This document shows, piece by piece, positions 45,166 through 57,930 of a stretch of 64,000 nt of DNA. Origin of the DNA: Micropterus salmoides (lineage: Eukaryota > Chordata > Actinopteri > Centrarchiformes > Centrarchidae); contig NW_024041150.1 in NCBI RefSeq assembly GCF_014851395.1, forward strand, positions 248,001 to 312,000, written 5' to 3'. How positions within the stretch are numbered: the stretch's first letter is position 1; every line of letters begins with the position of its first letter. Below the pieces are notes generated by a model that saw only the letters and a program-made list of their open reading frames with translations, had not been told where the DNA came from and did no database searches. The position numbers were made by a program, and so were the translations under genes.

Positions 45166-46720
45166 TTATAATAATAATAATAATACTACATTTTATTTCT
45201 AAAGTGCTTTTCAGGACATTCAAAGACACTTTACAATAAAGACAGTACATTAAACATATTAAAAATAGATACATAAAATACATAAAACAAAATACATAGA
45301 TGAGGGGTAGACCATAAAACTAGCAAATAGCAGCAGGTAAAATGTAGTTTTATTGGAGTTTGATGGCTAATCTAAAGAGGTAGCTTTTGATAAGTGATCT
45401 GAATATGTCCAGGTCAGTAAAGTCAGGGATGTATATAGGTAGGGAGTTCCAGAGGGAGGGGGCTGTGATGGTTAAAGCTCTTGTCAGCCCAGGTACGGTG
45501 CTTGGTCCTGAGTGGTGGGGAAGGGAGGTTTGTGTCGGAGGAGCGGAGGTTAAGGGAGGGATTGTAGCGGTAAAACAGGTCTGTGAGGTAGGAAGGGACC
45601 TGGTTATAGAGGACTTTGTGGGTGAAGAGGAGGACTTTGTTCTGAATGCGTTGTGGAACAGGAAGCCAGTGGAGATTCTGGAGGATGGGGTGATGTGGTC
45701 ACAGATGAGGCTGTGGGTGAAGAGGCGGACAGCAGAGTTTTACATGTATTGAAGTTTAATTAGGGCTTTGGCAGATGAACCATAGAGGATGCTATTGCAG
45801 CAGTTGATTCTGGATGTAATACATCTGTGGATCAAAGTCTTGGCAACAGAGAAGTGATGGGTGGAGATGGGCAAAGGTTTTGAGGTGAAAGAAGGCAGTC
45901 CTGGTGATTTGGTTGATGTGATCCTCAAAAGTGAGTTTGCTGTCAAAGAAGACTCCGCGGTTACGGATATGTTGGGATGGAGACAGGGTGGAGTTGTTGA
46001 TGGAGAATTAAAGTTGTGGGTGTTTTTTGTGGGGGATTTGGGACTGATGATAATCATGTCAGATTTATTGTAATCGAGTTGGAGGAAGTTGGTTTGCATC
46101 TAGGTTTGTACATCGGTCAGAGTCAAAGAAGTAACTGTGGTGATGGATTTGGTGTAGACCTGGTAGTCATCGGCGTAGCAATGGAAGCGGAGACCATATC
46201 TATGTATAATATTTCCGACTGGCAGAATGTAGATGATGAACAGGAGAGACCAAGCACTAAACCTTGAGGGATACCTTGTGACAGAGGAGCAATGGAGGAG
46301 ATGCAGTTGTTGATGTTGATGAACTGTTGTCTGTTGGTGAGATAAGATCGGAGCCAGGAGAGTGCAGTGCCAGTGATGTTAGATTAGTTTTCCAGTGGGG
46401 CGAGGAGAATGGAGTGGTTAATGGTGTCGAAGGCTGCTGTGAGCCTGAGCATGATGAGGATGGTGAGTTGGCCAGAGTCAGAGGAGAGGATAAGGTCAAT
46501 GGTGACTTTGAGGAGGGCTGTTTCAGTGCTGTGGGTGGAATCTGGACTGAAATCGTTCAAATTGGTCGTTAGAGGTGAGGTGGGTTTCAATTTGAGCAGT
46601 GACAACATGTTCCAGAATTTTTGATAGGAAGGGGAGATTAGAGATAGACCAGAAGTAGGACATTATGTCGGGTTTGAGACCAGGTTTCATAAGGATGGGG
46701 ATGAAAGCTGTAAGTTGAAG
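45166..46720 (-). mobile_element. L2-like LINE, 5'-truncated, minus strand
   Basis: On the minus strand, STETALLKVTIDLIL and AAFDTINHSILL are the RT finger and motif-A regions (46384-46560). HCYADD with catalytic YADD lies at 46166-46177. NFLQLDYNKSDMIIISPKS and ITSRINCCNSILYGSSAKAL then KLQYM are thumb and connection regions (45740-46090), and 45390-45740 is the C-terminus. The 3' UTR ends in an (AAT)n tail at 45166-45187. Several frameshifts split the reading frame (46384-46608, 46257-46499, 45740-46099), so it is dead, although the catalytic YADD is preserved. The endonuclease is lost by 5' truncation. The clade is inferred from the 'HSTETALL..D' and 'ITSRxxxCNS' strings. Confidence 0.85.
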
Positions 46721-46739
46721 TATCTAGTTTGAGATATAC

Positions 46740-47590
46740 TGGGCTGCCACTGCTTGGTTGGTTGAACTTCAGGTTGTAGTTCATTGGTTGTTGTAGCTAT
46801 TGTGATTTTATACACATTTATTAATAATTGCAATGTGAGTAAACTTAGGCTGGTAAAAGATTCATGATGTTGAGAAAATCCCAACCCCAATTACAAACAC
46901 ACCCACTGCTTAACACAGTGAATAAACAAATAAAAACAATCTCAACCTCAGAGTCTTATATATAAAGTATACATAAAATAATATAATAATATACGTAAAT
47001 AAACAATAGTGATTGGTTCTGAGAATAAACAAACAACATGCAGAACATACTGTAGATGTCACTATTGTCGTGTCACCAAGAACAGCTACCAAATTCTCAG
47101 CCTGGTTCCAGACTTCTGAATCACCACCCAAATCTCTGATTTCAGTGAGTCAAATAGGTTTTGTGTTGTGCTCAATGACTACATCTGTAGTTGGACAAAC
47201 AACAAGCCAATCAGTACTTTGTTGGCAAGATTAAGAAAGGGGATGCCAGCTTCTTGCAGAGCTACTTAGTTACACCCATTAAAAAGACAACTGAAAAATG
47301 GCTTCAAAAGTGGTGACAAGTTTGGATGTGATTGACACAGCTGTACCAGTTGCTATAAAACAATTGAATTGGCATATTCCTTCCATCAATGTGGAAAAGG
47401 TTAAATTAACTGTCCTTAGCAGCTACTGTGTCAAATGAAAATGAAGTTGACTAGAGAGATACATCATACTCACTACTAATTGGTTTGAACACAACACAAC
47501 AATCAGGCTAAAGGAATGAAATAATTAAGACAGTTCATTCTGATTATCATGATAATTCATCTAATGTCCATCTATCACCTCAAATTAAAA
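46740..47590. other. No gene recognised
   Basis: AT-rich. The text around 47300-47460 is repeat-like but not assignable. Confidence 0.4.
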
Positions 47591-47603
47591 TATACTGCTG
47601 CAC

Positions 47604-48085
47604 ATGTACAATATTTGTATGTCCATCTATGCTGGGGACACAATTTTGTATGCCCCTGGTTCTACTTCTGCCCAGACATTTACTCATCTATCTTCAGTTT
47701 GTCTTTTAAATGGAGATAAGACAAAAAACATGGTATTTATTTACTCATGTCCCTGGCTATCTTCTTATTCAACATTTAAAAGGTAACCATTTCACTTTTG
47801 CTGACTCTTATACATACTTAAGAATTTGGCTTGATAGTAGACTGACATTTAGGACTGATATAAAAATATATAATTAAACATTGTTTCAAGTTAACAGCAT
47901 AAAAATCTTTTTGTCTTTGAGAAATTATATTTCTATTGATCAATAAAGTTTTTTGCACTAGATTACAAAGACATTGTGCGCTCTTATGCCGCGCCGTCAT
48001 GAGTCAAACTGGTTACCACAAACCGTATTTCACACATTTTATATTCTTCATTGGTCCCTTTATTTCAACTAGTTGTTGTCGGTAT
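47604..48085 (+). pseudogene. LINE reverse transcriptase relic, plus strand
   Basis: The frame reads YAGDTILYAPGSTSAQTFTH and LNGDKTKNMVF, matching the RT motif-C and D regions of a LINE in which YADD has become YAGD. Later pieces in other frames read YTYLRIWLDSRLTFRTDI and LRNYISIDQ. The 'YLGIWLDDKLTF' counterpart is conserved in fish LINEs. Stops are frequent, so this is an old internal fragment without ends. Confidence 0.65.
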
Positions 48086-48089
48086 GCAG

Positions 48090-50689
48090 TAAAAATATGA
48101 TCAACAGCCTAGCCAGTGTGATCTTAAATATTTTATACACTGAAATGATAAAGTTAGACAAGTTTGACAGGTGCAAGCCAACAAACTTATAAATCGATAT
48201 GAAAGCAATATATTTATAAAAGTCATAATGGAACCCAGCTTTTAGCATACGGTTAGTGTATCTGTTACTGCAGTGCAATGTCAACTTAGACATTTAGATA
48301 CTTTTATTTCAGCTCATACTGAAAGACAAATCGGATTAGTGTTGATAAGCACCTTTTTTTTTTAAAGTCTAGTGTCCCTGGTGAAGCTGTAAGATTATAT
48401 TACAGCTGGATGATTGGAAGATACAAGAATCTGTTAAAATGAAAAGTCTCACAAGTCACCCAGAGAAGAGAATGTTGCAGGGTACTCAAAATCAAAGCCT
48501 TTTAGCCATTAAGCACAGGAAGTCTTGGGCCAAATAGCACATGGTGTTTTTTTGATGATTTTGATATCTTAATAGAATAAAAAGGCTCCAATCTAGTCAT
48601 AAATACCATGATAGTTTACAGCTGTAGATATGAGATCTGAATATGCAGCACCCAACTGTAGACCTCTCATTAAAGAGTCACTGCAACTTAAACCATTGAT
48701 TGACAGTTTGAAGTAATCTACAGAGACATATTAAGGGAAGAGGTAAGAGAAGAAGCAAATGCTGTAGAGAATCTTGCATGGTTTGAGTATATAAAAATCA
48801 TTAGATCACTAGACTTTTAAATATCAAAGAAACAGACAATGAGTCAGGATTTGAGAGGCTGTCCAGACAAATGAACACTCATCATTCCACAACAGCTTCA
48901 AGATTAAAGAGAGGCACAGACTGAGAGAGAAAGGAGAAAATTAACCTGAATAATAAGGCTAACAAGACAAGACAGCATCCGAGAGAGACTCATGCAGACT
49001 GAGAGAGAGATTGCTTCAAATTGGTGGGGAGATATTGGGGTCTGGAGAAATCCAATTAGCAGACTATATCTTTTCCAATGAGAGGATTCTTCAATAATGC
49101 AGACCTGTTCAACTCTGGTCAAATAAACCGTCTCTCAATTTGCAACACCAATGGTAACATCTCACAATAAACCATTCATCCCGAAACCGTCTCAATCCAT
49201 TCTCCAAATGGCCATTAGTGCAAAGAGCAGCAGTTTACAGTACCCCAGGCAAGAAAATGCATGGTTAACCTCTATTCACTCTTCACATGTTTCTCTTCCT
49301 CTGTCACACACTCTCACATAATCATTTCCCTTCACCTCTTTACTGTTTTTATTTTCACCTTCTCTTTCTCTCTCTCTCTTGGTAATGGTAAAAGAGAGTG
49401 AGAAACAGCCAGTGTCATTAAAATATCCATTAAGAGCAAATGAAAGACAAAACAATAAAGTGCTCAGTGCTGATGCATTCAGCAAACACCTTGCACTTAT
49501 CTTTCCCAGAGAAAGCTGACATTTGGTCATTGTTGTCCATTTGTTAGTTTAATTTAAAAAGGAAACACATGTAATGTTCTTTACTTGCTAATTGATCCAG
49601 AATAGAGATTTGTCTTCTTCTTCCACTTAATTTTACTCCCAGTTTTCTATTGTTCCTTAGCCCGTCTTAGCCATATATATTTACAAATAAACAATTTAGA
49701 TTTAGATTTAGCGTGATACTGTGATCTTGAATTGAATGTGTGTTAGTAATAGAAGTTTCATTGGTGCTCTAGATATTGTAGATGTTAGGTGGTAAATGGG
49801 CAAATCAGAATTTCATGTAAGACCATAGATCATGTCTGTCTCAGACTTATTTTTTTAATCATGACCTAAACTATTACATTCCCAAACCAGCTCCATTTAT
49901 ATTTTGCATTAATGTGTTTCCAACAGGGTCTCTATAGCTATGCTTTAGCTGACGTGCGCCTCATGTGGCTGATAACTATATGTTGGGGTTACGGCAGAAA
50001 GATGCCAAGTGGTATTTCTGATGCCGGTAGAAATTGTTGAGTGTGATGACAAGATGAAGCAAGTTTACAAAAGGCTCAGGTATCTTCTCCTTCATAGTTA
50101 TAGTCATCTAGCAAAGCCATTTCTAGTACAAACCTAATGCTCACTGTGTTCTGCCATCACAGCACTGATTAGTTCCCTCCATCACTCAGATCAGAAATCA
50201 ATTGTTAAAACATGGTTACATAGTTAAATCCAGCATTTATTTGTCTTGTCTTAATTATACATTAACCACACTGTATTTTTAACAGTATAGAATATAGATA
50301 CAATAAGACAATTGTTGATCATTGAACAAAATCTATTAAAAAAAAGAGATATTGTAAAATAAGACACTGCTTCTGTTTTATAATGCATGACATTATAAAA
50401 CCATTTAAAATAAAATCACTGCACACACATACACACACACAAACTACAGCAGCGAACACCACTCCTCTATTTCCTGAGACATTTCCTTTACTTTCTGCAT
50501 TATTCTTTTACATTTACACTCTTCTCTTTCACATGATTACAACAGTGTATACGTGCGTGTGAGTGTGTTTCATGTATGTGTGTGTGACTAATCCTTTGGA
50601 AGATAACTCATTCAGAGTTGGCAGAAGGTGTTGCGTGACACCATGTACCGAGTACTGGGATTTCCCAACAGGCCACATGCACACACGCA

Positions 50690-50690
<1 letters not shown>
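48090..50690. other. No gene recognised
   Basis: AT-rich unique-looking DNA with a short (CT)n patch near 49363-49378. A donor-like GAG|GTAAGA at 48742 has no matching acceptor or protein-like frame. Confidence 0.5.

Positions 50691-50692
<2 letters not shown>

Positions 50693-50720
<28 letters not shown>
50693..50720 (+). repeat. (AC)14 microsatellite
   Basis: Pure AC run. A second CA array follows 80 bases on. Confidence 0.96.
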
Positions 50721-50724
<4 letters not shown>

Positions 50725-50799
50725 GTGTTCACACATGCCCAATTAATTTTCTGGGCTGAAAGAGTGTTAGAAGTGCTAATGTAATATAAACACTCCTGT

Positions 50800-50802
<3 letters not shown>

Positions 50803-50830
<28 letters not shown>
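50803..50830 (+). repeat. (CA)14 microsatellite
   Basis: Pure CA run. Confidence 0.96.
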
Positions 50831-50834
50831 TCCT

Positions 50835-51899
50835 GGGACAGTTGGCTGGCTATGAAAGCAGCTCTCTTGGCATCATCTGTATCTGTTCACAACTACTTGA
50901 ATGATTGTGTCCATGTGTCTTTTCTGTGCGTGTGTGTGTGTTCTGGTTACTTGCAGCTCAGCTTTTCAGGCAACACATTTCATTTTTCACTCTATTAGTT
51001 TTGTTTGTGTGTGATCCTAACAAAAATTTGGAGTTTTAGGTATGTAGATTCCTATGTCCTACATTCACACATTGCCGTGTGTGTGTGCAAACAAAACCAG
51101 TGATATTTTGTTGGCTGTATCCAAACTGAGGCACTGGATAGCCACTGCAACACTTCTTTAGGTGTATGCCTGAACACTAATTGTGTTGTGTATTCTCTGT
51201 TTAGCAGTGCTTGCAATTTCCCTTCAGATTAAATTGTAATTTCCAAGTCTGCATAAACTGATGTATGAAATAAAGAACATAAGAGGAAACAGAACAAGAA
51301 ACAAAGATTATTAAAGATTAAAGATGTCTTTTGATCATTTTCTCACATTACATCAAAGCACAAACAAAGACAGACTTAGTAAATCTGTTTCTTCTATTGA
51401 TCTCAGACTGTCTCTCCATGGTCTCTATATGTTAATGCTGAGGAACATGTGTGTGTGTATTTCAGATGCTGAAGAGCAACAATGCTCAGAGGTTTGAAGA
51501 ACAGATGGGTAGTACTGAGTCATGACATATGACATCCTAAAAGAAGCATGTTTACCTATAAAGTAACGTATTCGGTTTTTAATAGCCCAATGGAGCAATG
51601 TTTTTACAAGTAGGTGTCCCTGTTTGTGTGTAATGTGCATGCCCAGCGTCACATCCTGCGGGTAGTTTTACGCTATTCCACAAAAAAATAATTTAGGAAA
51701 TAATATTATTATTATGTTTGTTGACTTTGCTCACAACAATGACACAGGCTAGCAGTTAATTCATCCTGACATATGGCAGTTACAACAAGATTGTATACTA
51801 TTGTTCCACAATTTTGGTAGCTCATGCTAAGTCTGTTGCGTGGAATGGCACAACAGAGAAATATTGTTTTTTAGTAAACAAAAGGTGGTTTTAAATAGT
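50835..51899. other. No gene recognised
   Basis: Short GT/CA runs only. The segment 51590-51650 is weakly similar to the repeat near 15570. Confidence 0.45.
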
Positions 51900-51907
51900 A
51901 TTTTTAC

Positions 51908-52943
51908 TAGAGCTGGGCAAGTTAACGCATTATTATCGCGTTAACGCATCAATTAATTTATGCCAACAATTATTTTATAGCATATTAACGTTTTTATAAT
52001 ACTACTACTACTACTACAGCTACTACTACTACTAATAAAAAAAATTAATAATAATAATAATGATTTATGATATAATAATATTGTAATAATAATGATATTA
52101 TTATTTTTTTATTATTATGTATTTGAATTGTATTGTATTATTTTGAGTTTCTCACTGGCTCTGAATTCACATACAGTCAAACCATGGGTCACAGGAGGGG
52201 TGGGATGTTGATCAACCTGCAAATCACCCACCTAAACAAGCAGTGGAGGGAGACTTCGGCAGACTACGCTGGATGCAGCGTGTGGGAGAAGTAGATAAAC
52301 AAAAGCAAGACAAGCAAACAAATGCCGTAGCGAAGTGGATAGCTCCACACTGCATGCTGATTAGTGTTGGGGGAAGATGTCAGTCTTAGGAAGGTTCTGA
52401 AAATCACAACGTAGTCGATTCCCCCCGCGGGGGTTGCTCTGCCAGGGTGAACAGACAAGAAGACAAGTGCTCGGTGAGTAAACGGTAGGCGCTAACTATG
52501 GCAACGGTTTCTGTGTGATACACAGCTGTAGTCTATTTAACTTAAGTGAAAATTTTAGGCTACATAACTTTACCTGATAGGCCTTCATCTAGGATGCTCT
52601 TTCGATAGACTCTGACTCTCTAACTTGTTTTAACAAGCTAGATAAAAGGTTAGGTTAAAGGTTTAATATTTGATTACATTAATGTTTAAGTTGAGATTCA
52701 CAAGAAATATTTTATTGCTACTGTGTAAAGGGAATACTGCTGGTAAAAAACACCTTATTTGTTTAAAGTGTTTGCAAACCACATGTTATTGCACTTTTGT
52801 GTATATAGCAGTACATTTAAATTAAAAGTTGGCAATACACTATTTAGAATTCATTATTCAATTTTGCACATAACAATGCGATTAATTGCAAGAAAATCAT
52901 GCGATTAATCGCAATCAAAAATTTTAATCGTTGCCCAGCACTA
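51908..52943. mobile_element. Non-autonomous hAT element with 8-bp target duplication
   Basis: The ends are TAGAGCTGGGCAA and, inverted, TTGCCCAGCACTA, differing at one base in the first thirteen. Perfect ATTTTTAC flanks both sides (51900-51907 and 52944-52951), the 8-bp duplication expected for hAT. Subterminal DNA is rich in GTTAACGC/GCGATTAATCGC words. No transposase frame is present; the 64-codon minus frame at 52264-52458 is unrelated. It must have been mobilised in trans. Confidence 0.9.
52001..52115 (+). repeat. (ACT)n and (AAT)n trinucleotide repeats in the hAT element
   Basis: ACT units at 52001-52034 with one CAG interruption are followed by AAT/TAA-rich imperfect repeats to about 52115. 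Confidence 0.9.
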
Positions 52944-52951
52944 ATTTTTAC

Positions 52952-54925
52952 CTTTTGAATCTGTTATTTCAGCTCTTCAGAGGATAGGCACCCTCTTGCA
53001 GTCTCTACAGTTAATATCTGACTCATTTCAACTTACAATTTGGAGTGCAGTGGTTTAATATAGCAGGAAATACATATAAGTTTCTTAACCGGTTTTCTAG
53101 TCAGTTTATTTACAACCAAAATTTACCAATATTTAATTATTAGCATCACATCTAGCACTAATTAGCCAGTAAGTTCATTAAGCTAACAGAGGCCAAAACT
53201 GCTGCACAGCTAACCATCCTTTCTGCTCATAAGGCTGCGAAGCACAGCCAAAGGGTACAAATACAAAACAGTTTACTGTGTCACAGGACATTACCTCCAT
53301 TTAGAAAGAAATCTACCTTATCAGGCTATTTGCTTATATTTACTGAACTGACAAACCCTTTTAACTGTCTTTTTCACACACTGTATCTCTCACTTTCTAA
53401 CCTAGTTGTTAACATGTTTCACTACTTTTTGAGTTCAGTCATTACTGGAATGGCCTCCCAAAATGGCACCTGCCACAGCTGCTGGGATATTTGGTAAAAT
53501 TGTAAAGCTTAGTATCTCTCTCTGTCATATCCATCTCTGTCTGGAACTCATCTCTGTTTTTATTTTCATTCTCACTCTCTCTCTCTTTTGTTGTTTTTAC
53601 TCTCTTTTTGTGGCCAGTGTCTCTCTGCCTGGTGTCTTCTGCAGTGTTTTCTCATCTTGATTTCAATCCCCATCTCTCTCATCCATCTCTCTGCCATGTT
53701 TTCTGTACTTTTACTTTCTATCCCCAGCATTGCACTTTCTCTCTCTCTCTCTCTTTGTCCTCAAAGGGCTTGTTGCACGATCCTCAATATGTCAAGTAGG
53801 GCTAACTCAAGAATCAAAACATTCAGCCCAGATATCGCTGCAATCATATTGCCAACTTGTTTAAATCTCAACAGAGCCTCTTATGAAGGAAATAAGACAG
53901 CAGCCTTATTAACTTTGCATCGGGCCTTTGCCCTCTCTGACTCGCCCTCAAGTTGTTGATAGAGAAATTTCTTGTTTTCATTTTCACAAGTCCCCTGTAT
54001 GCCTAATTTTCCCAGAACAAACTTGTCTGTCACAAAAGTGGTTTAGAGACAGAAACAGATAAAAAAACAAGATTAATAAAAAAACAGGCAACAGAACAGC
54101 TGCATCACAAGCTCAGGGAAAGCACTTGCTTAAGTCTTGTTATACGTTAATTTGATGCTTTAGGCAATTTCCTGAAAATGTAATTTTTTTTTACATTATT
54201 TATACACAAATGTTGGCTAAGCACACTTTCTGTTTTAGAAAAAGTATACTTCAGTTTTATCATATATGATATTTTATTAATATATGTAGAGTAAATTACT
54301 CATTAGCATATTTGCCCTTTTGCAATTGCTCGACAGTCGGCTAACCGTTCTGATACAAATGAGAGATTCTGGTGCTTCTGAAAATGAATTCTTCCACTAT
54401 GTATATATAAACATTTTGTCATATTCAATAATGAATGCATCATCACATCTTAGATTAATGAACTTGCTCTAGTTCACTTAAATAAATTACATAGTCACAT
54501 TGTCTGACAATGTAAGCTGTCAAATAGACCTGGAAATCAGTAAACCTAATTATTTGTCACATAAAATAAAATTTGGATTGCTTCAGGCTCCTGGAAATGT
54601 AAGCATAATACTTTCAAGCTATGGCTCTTTCATGATTTATTTTTTACTTATAGATTCAGTGTCTATATTTTACTAGAATATTATAATAATAGTTTTGAAA
54701 CAACAGTGTGAAATGAAATTGAATAGATAAAACTATGCTGTCAGTGTAAATGTGTTGCTTTACATACAGCAGAGACTATCCTCACAAAACACAACATTTG
54801 TTCATTTGTTGCTAATACAGTTTCTGTTTACGGCTGATGAGAAATTCCAGTAGCCTTGTAAATTATGAGTCTTGTCTGTGGAAGTAGCATGACATTGTTA
54901 AAAAGCCACAAAACTTCCAACTACC
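52952..54925. other. No gene recognised; C/T-rich patch
   Basis: Pyrimidine-rich runs lie at 53515-53600 and 53730-53757 (CT repeat). The 123-codon frame at 53588-53959 crosses these runs and has no domain. Confidence 0.5.
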
Positions 54926-54929
54926 AGTG

Positions 54930-55170
54930 ATCAGGGGTTTTCTTTTAACCATGATGGCGCTCGTTTCCCTAACACTGACCAAGTAGTTCTTCTTTTAGCC
55001 AAGATGATGATCAATTACTAACCTCAATCGAGAAGTTTTTGTGCCAAAAGCAAGACCTTTAACTTTAACCTTTAGCCGTAGTAATGGCACATCAGAAATA
55101 TAATATGTTAACAGTTTTAGAAAAGCACTGACAAACTATGTTGTTCTGCCGATATGGGCATCAGATCAGA
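54930..55170 (+). repeat. Dispersed repeat, copy 3 of 3
   Basis: Has 'ttaaccatgatggcgctcgtttccctaacactgaccaag' text and ends TTGTTCTGCCGATATGGGC then ATCAGATCAGAAAAC, matching the closing blocks near 4960 and 20517. Non-coding. Confidence 0.5.
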
Positions 55171-56009
55171 AAACACTTTAAATCATTGTAAAAAAAAGTC
55201 ACAAGAGGCAACTTAAGTTTTATTTGTGAGCACTGAAAAATTACACAAAAAATTGAATAGGAACTTCGGTTTCCAGAAACAATTGCAATTACTCAGATTT
55301 AGTAGTCTGAGTATTAGTGTTTAAACCTGTTCCCCATGCGTTTCAGCATGTTTTATGTATCTTCCCCCATGTTTTTAAACAAAATGAGCACAGGCACACT
55401 TAACAGGCCAGGAATGATGAGGCCAAACACACAATGCATTTTATGGGTTTTTATTCCCCGACTGGACTCAAATGAGAACAGCGTTAATCAAGTAAAGTCG
55501 AGGGTTTAAGGCAGTTGGTGGTTATACAAAACACAGGAATAACTTTCTTACTCGTCCTTTGCTTATTGCATCTGATCTCAACTATGTGACTTAACAGTAC
55601 TCTATAGTACCCCTTAACCATACCACAATGTGTAAACAGCTGCCATAAACTAGTTTACACTCACTCTGGTAGACTTGAGTTACTTCTAAACTGGAACTCT
55701 AGACCTAAATTCTCAACAACCAAAGCTAACAGAACAGCCAAAATCTGTACAACATCAAAATCTAGACATCTGGATTACATAACACCACTCTAGACTAGAC
55801 AACAGTAGCGGCCTTTCTAAATAGAGAAAAATAAAAAACAACACATATAAATAAATACTTTCACTTAGCCACTTATTGCAGAGTTCATAATCTCAAGGTG
55901 AAATATTTAAATTTACCATAAAACATACATTAATTCACAGAATAAAATTTGCCCAACACTTTGTACAGAAACTCAGAATTAACATTTTATGCGTCCTCAG
56001 GACACGCCC

Positions 56010-56031
56010 ACACACACACACACACACACAC
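56010..56031 (+). repeat. (CA)11 microsatellite
   Basis: Pure CA run inside the inverted-repeat unit. Confidence 0.95.
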
Positions 56032-56440
56032 CAAGAACTCCGCACGTGTTTGTTAATAAACTTCATTGTCACTCACGCTGTCACCGCTGGTCAGAGTCTC
56101 TTCCCCTCGTGGTGAAGATACACACACACTCACTCACTCGGCTATCAATCGTCAGGAATCAGCCGGGACACCCAGGTCTTCATGCATCTACCTTGGTCAG
56201 CTAGTTAGTTAACTCTTTCGTCTGCCGATCTTAAGGATTATTACTGTACTTTACCATAGGTTATGGAGATATCCTCTGTATCAATAAACCAAAGTACATC
56301 CCTTGCCGTTTCTCCACATCGCGGGACCCAACACTTCCGCGTCCCGTCAGAACCCTCTCGCGCGAGCCGTCCCATGTAGTACTCTTAAAGTGACAGTGCC
56401 AGTTAAGTGACAGTTAACTCTGTACCCCTGGTTCACCTGG

Positions 56441-56441
<1 letters not shown>

Positions 56442-56502
<61 letters not shown>
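56442..56502 (+). repeat. (TA)30 microsatellite
   Basis: About thirty perfect TA units, the longest simple array in the window, ending two bases before the right inverted repeat. Long TA arrays extrude cruciforms and are unstable. Confidence 0.97.
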
Positions 56503-56505
<3 letters not shown>

Positions 56506-56529
56506 TTAAGTGTGCCTGTGCTCAGTTGT

Positions 56530-57755
56530 GTGTGGATTCATATGAATGTATGTGTGTGTCTGTGTGTGTGATATCCCATTAACAGTATTTTTATTGATGA
56601 AACCTCCAGTCATGCGGAAATATGTTTACCCACAGTGCCAATGGCTTCAGGGGCACCATGGTAACAGAGTAAGTAGGAAAAATTACATCACAGCTACCTG
56701 CCATCGCACAGCTGGAGGGGAGAGAGAGAGAGGGAGAGAGAGACAGAGAGACAAAGATTGACAGAGCAGTTCAACAAGAGAACCAGGCAATTTGGGTACA
56801 TGAGAGAGAAAAATGGAGACAGATGCTGAAAGAATAAAACAGGAGTGATGCTGTGTTGTGGGAAAGAGGTGGAGGAAAGAAGACAGAGAGTGGAGATAGA
56901 AAGGACATCATGGGAGGAAAAGTGTAATGAATATGTTGGGTACAAGAGCCAAAAGGGGAAAAGGGTGATGGATATACATCTAGATGAAACTGTTATGACC
57001 TATCAGGGGAAATTAAAAGTTATTGTGTAATTATTTATATGTGACATTGGTGATAGTGGTGCAAGCACATGTCATTAACTCACCCAATGTCATTAAAGAC
57101 ATGCTGGCTCCCTTTACACCATTAACATGTGTATTGTGTTCAGATTATGTCTAAATGAGATGTAGCTGCACTCTACTTCAACCTTGGCTCCTGCAAAATC
57201 TGTTTATATATTAAATTACATTACTGACAATGGTTTGCGTAGAAAGTGTACAACTTTTTTCACTTGATGCAACATCTGGAGTCTGCATTCCATATTATAA
57301 ACAACATAAGGTCAGAGAAGGATTATTGTTATGGTTAAATATTCAATTGTTAACATTAGTGAAATTTACCGTAATACAATAACAATAAAAATAATAATAC
57401 AGTAATAATTATTTTAGATGCCAAGAGGGGGTATTGTATAGGGGAAATATTAATTATGTTCTCAGTATGAAGGTTTTTCATTGCCTCACTTTTAGGAGAT
57501 TCTGGTAAATACACTGAAATCTAAGGTAATTTATTTTCTTTAACTGTCTTGCACTCATATTTACATCCTTGTACTCATATTTACATGCTTCAAAATGTTG
57601 TGAATATCTTGTTGCATTTTTGTTTTTGGGCACTTCTTAATTTAAAAGGAAAAGGGGGAAATTATAAAAAAATGTACCTGCTCAGGGCCTGACTCAAATG
57701 ATTTTCAGCGGATGAGCTACAAAATATTAATAAAAATAAAATAAAGCATAATAAT
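56530..57755. other. No gene recognised
   Basis: Includes a GA-rich stretch (56717-56755) and otherwise AT-rich DNA. Confidence 0.5.
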
Positions 57756-57761
57756 AATAAA

Positions 57762-57904
57762 TTACAATTGCTAGATATGTCAGAGGTCGCACGCCTCTGG
57801 AGCAACTAGGGGTTAAGTGTCTTGCTCAGTGACACATTGGTGGATGGGTCCCAGTGGGGAGTTGAACCTGGGTCTCTCACACCAAAGGCAGGGCCTTCTG
57901 GCAC
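57762..57904 (-). mobile_element. tRNA-derived SINE, tail-truncated, minus strand
   Basis: Shares the body (GGTCGCACGCCTCTGGAGCA on plus) and B-box complement (GAGTTGAACCTGGGTCTC) with the 41.9 kb SINE. The A-box end and the AAGTCGCTTT tail are lost or altered. It ends about 20 bases before the hAT target duplication. Confidence 0.75.
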
Positions 57905-57930
57905 ATTGTAAAGTAAGTTATTGAAATACC

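Larger units (their letters stand above)
55385..56524. mobile_element. 1,140-bp unit bounded by a perfect 20-bp inverted repeat
   Basis: TGAGCACAGGCACACTTAAC at 55385-55404 is exactly complementary to 56505-56524. The unit starts TG and ends CA, has a poly-A-like AATAAAAACCC on minus near its left end and a CpG-rich segment at 56310-56380, so a minus-oriented LTR is one reading; a fold-back or TIR DNA element is another. No target duplication was found beside the ends. It holds CA and TA arrays and no recognisable protein. Confidence 0.65.

Noticed and set aside
45387..45752. 121-codon plus-strand frame and other plus frames to 46624
   Set aside because: They are the antisense shadow of the minus-strand L2-like LINE.
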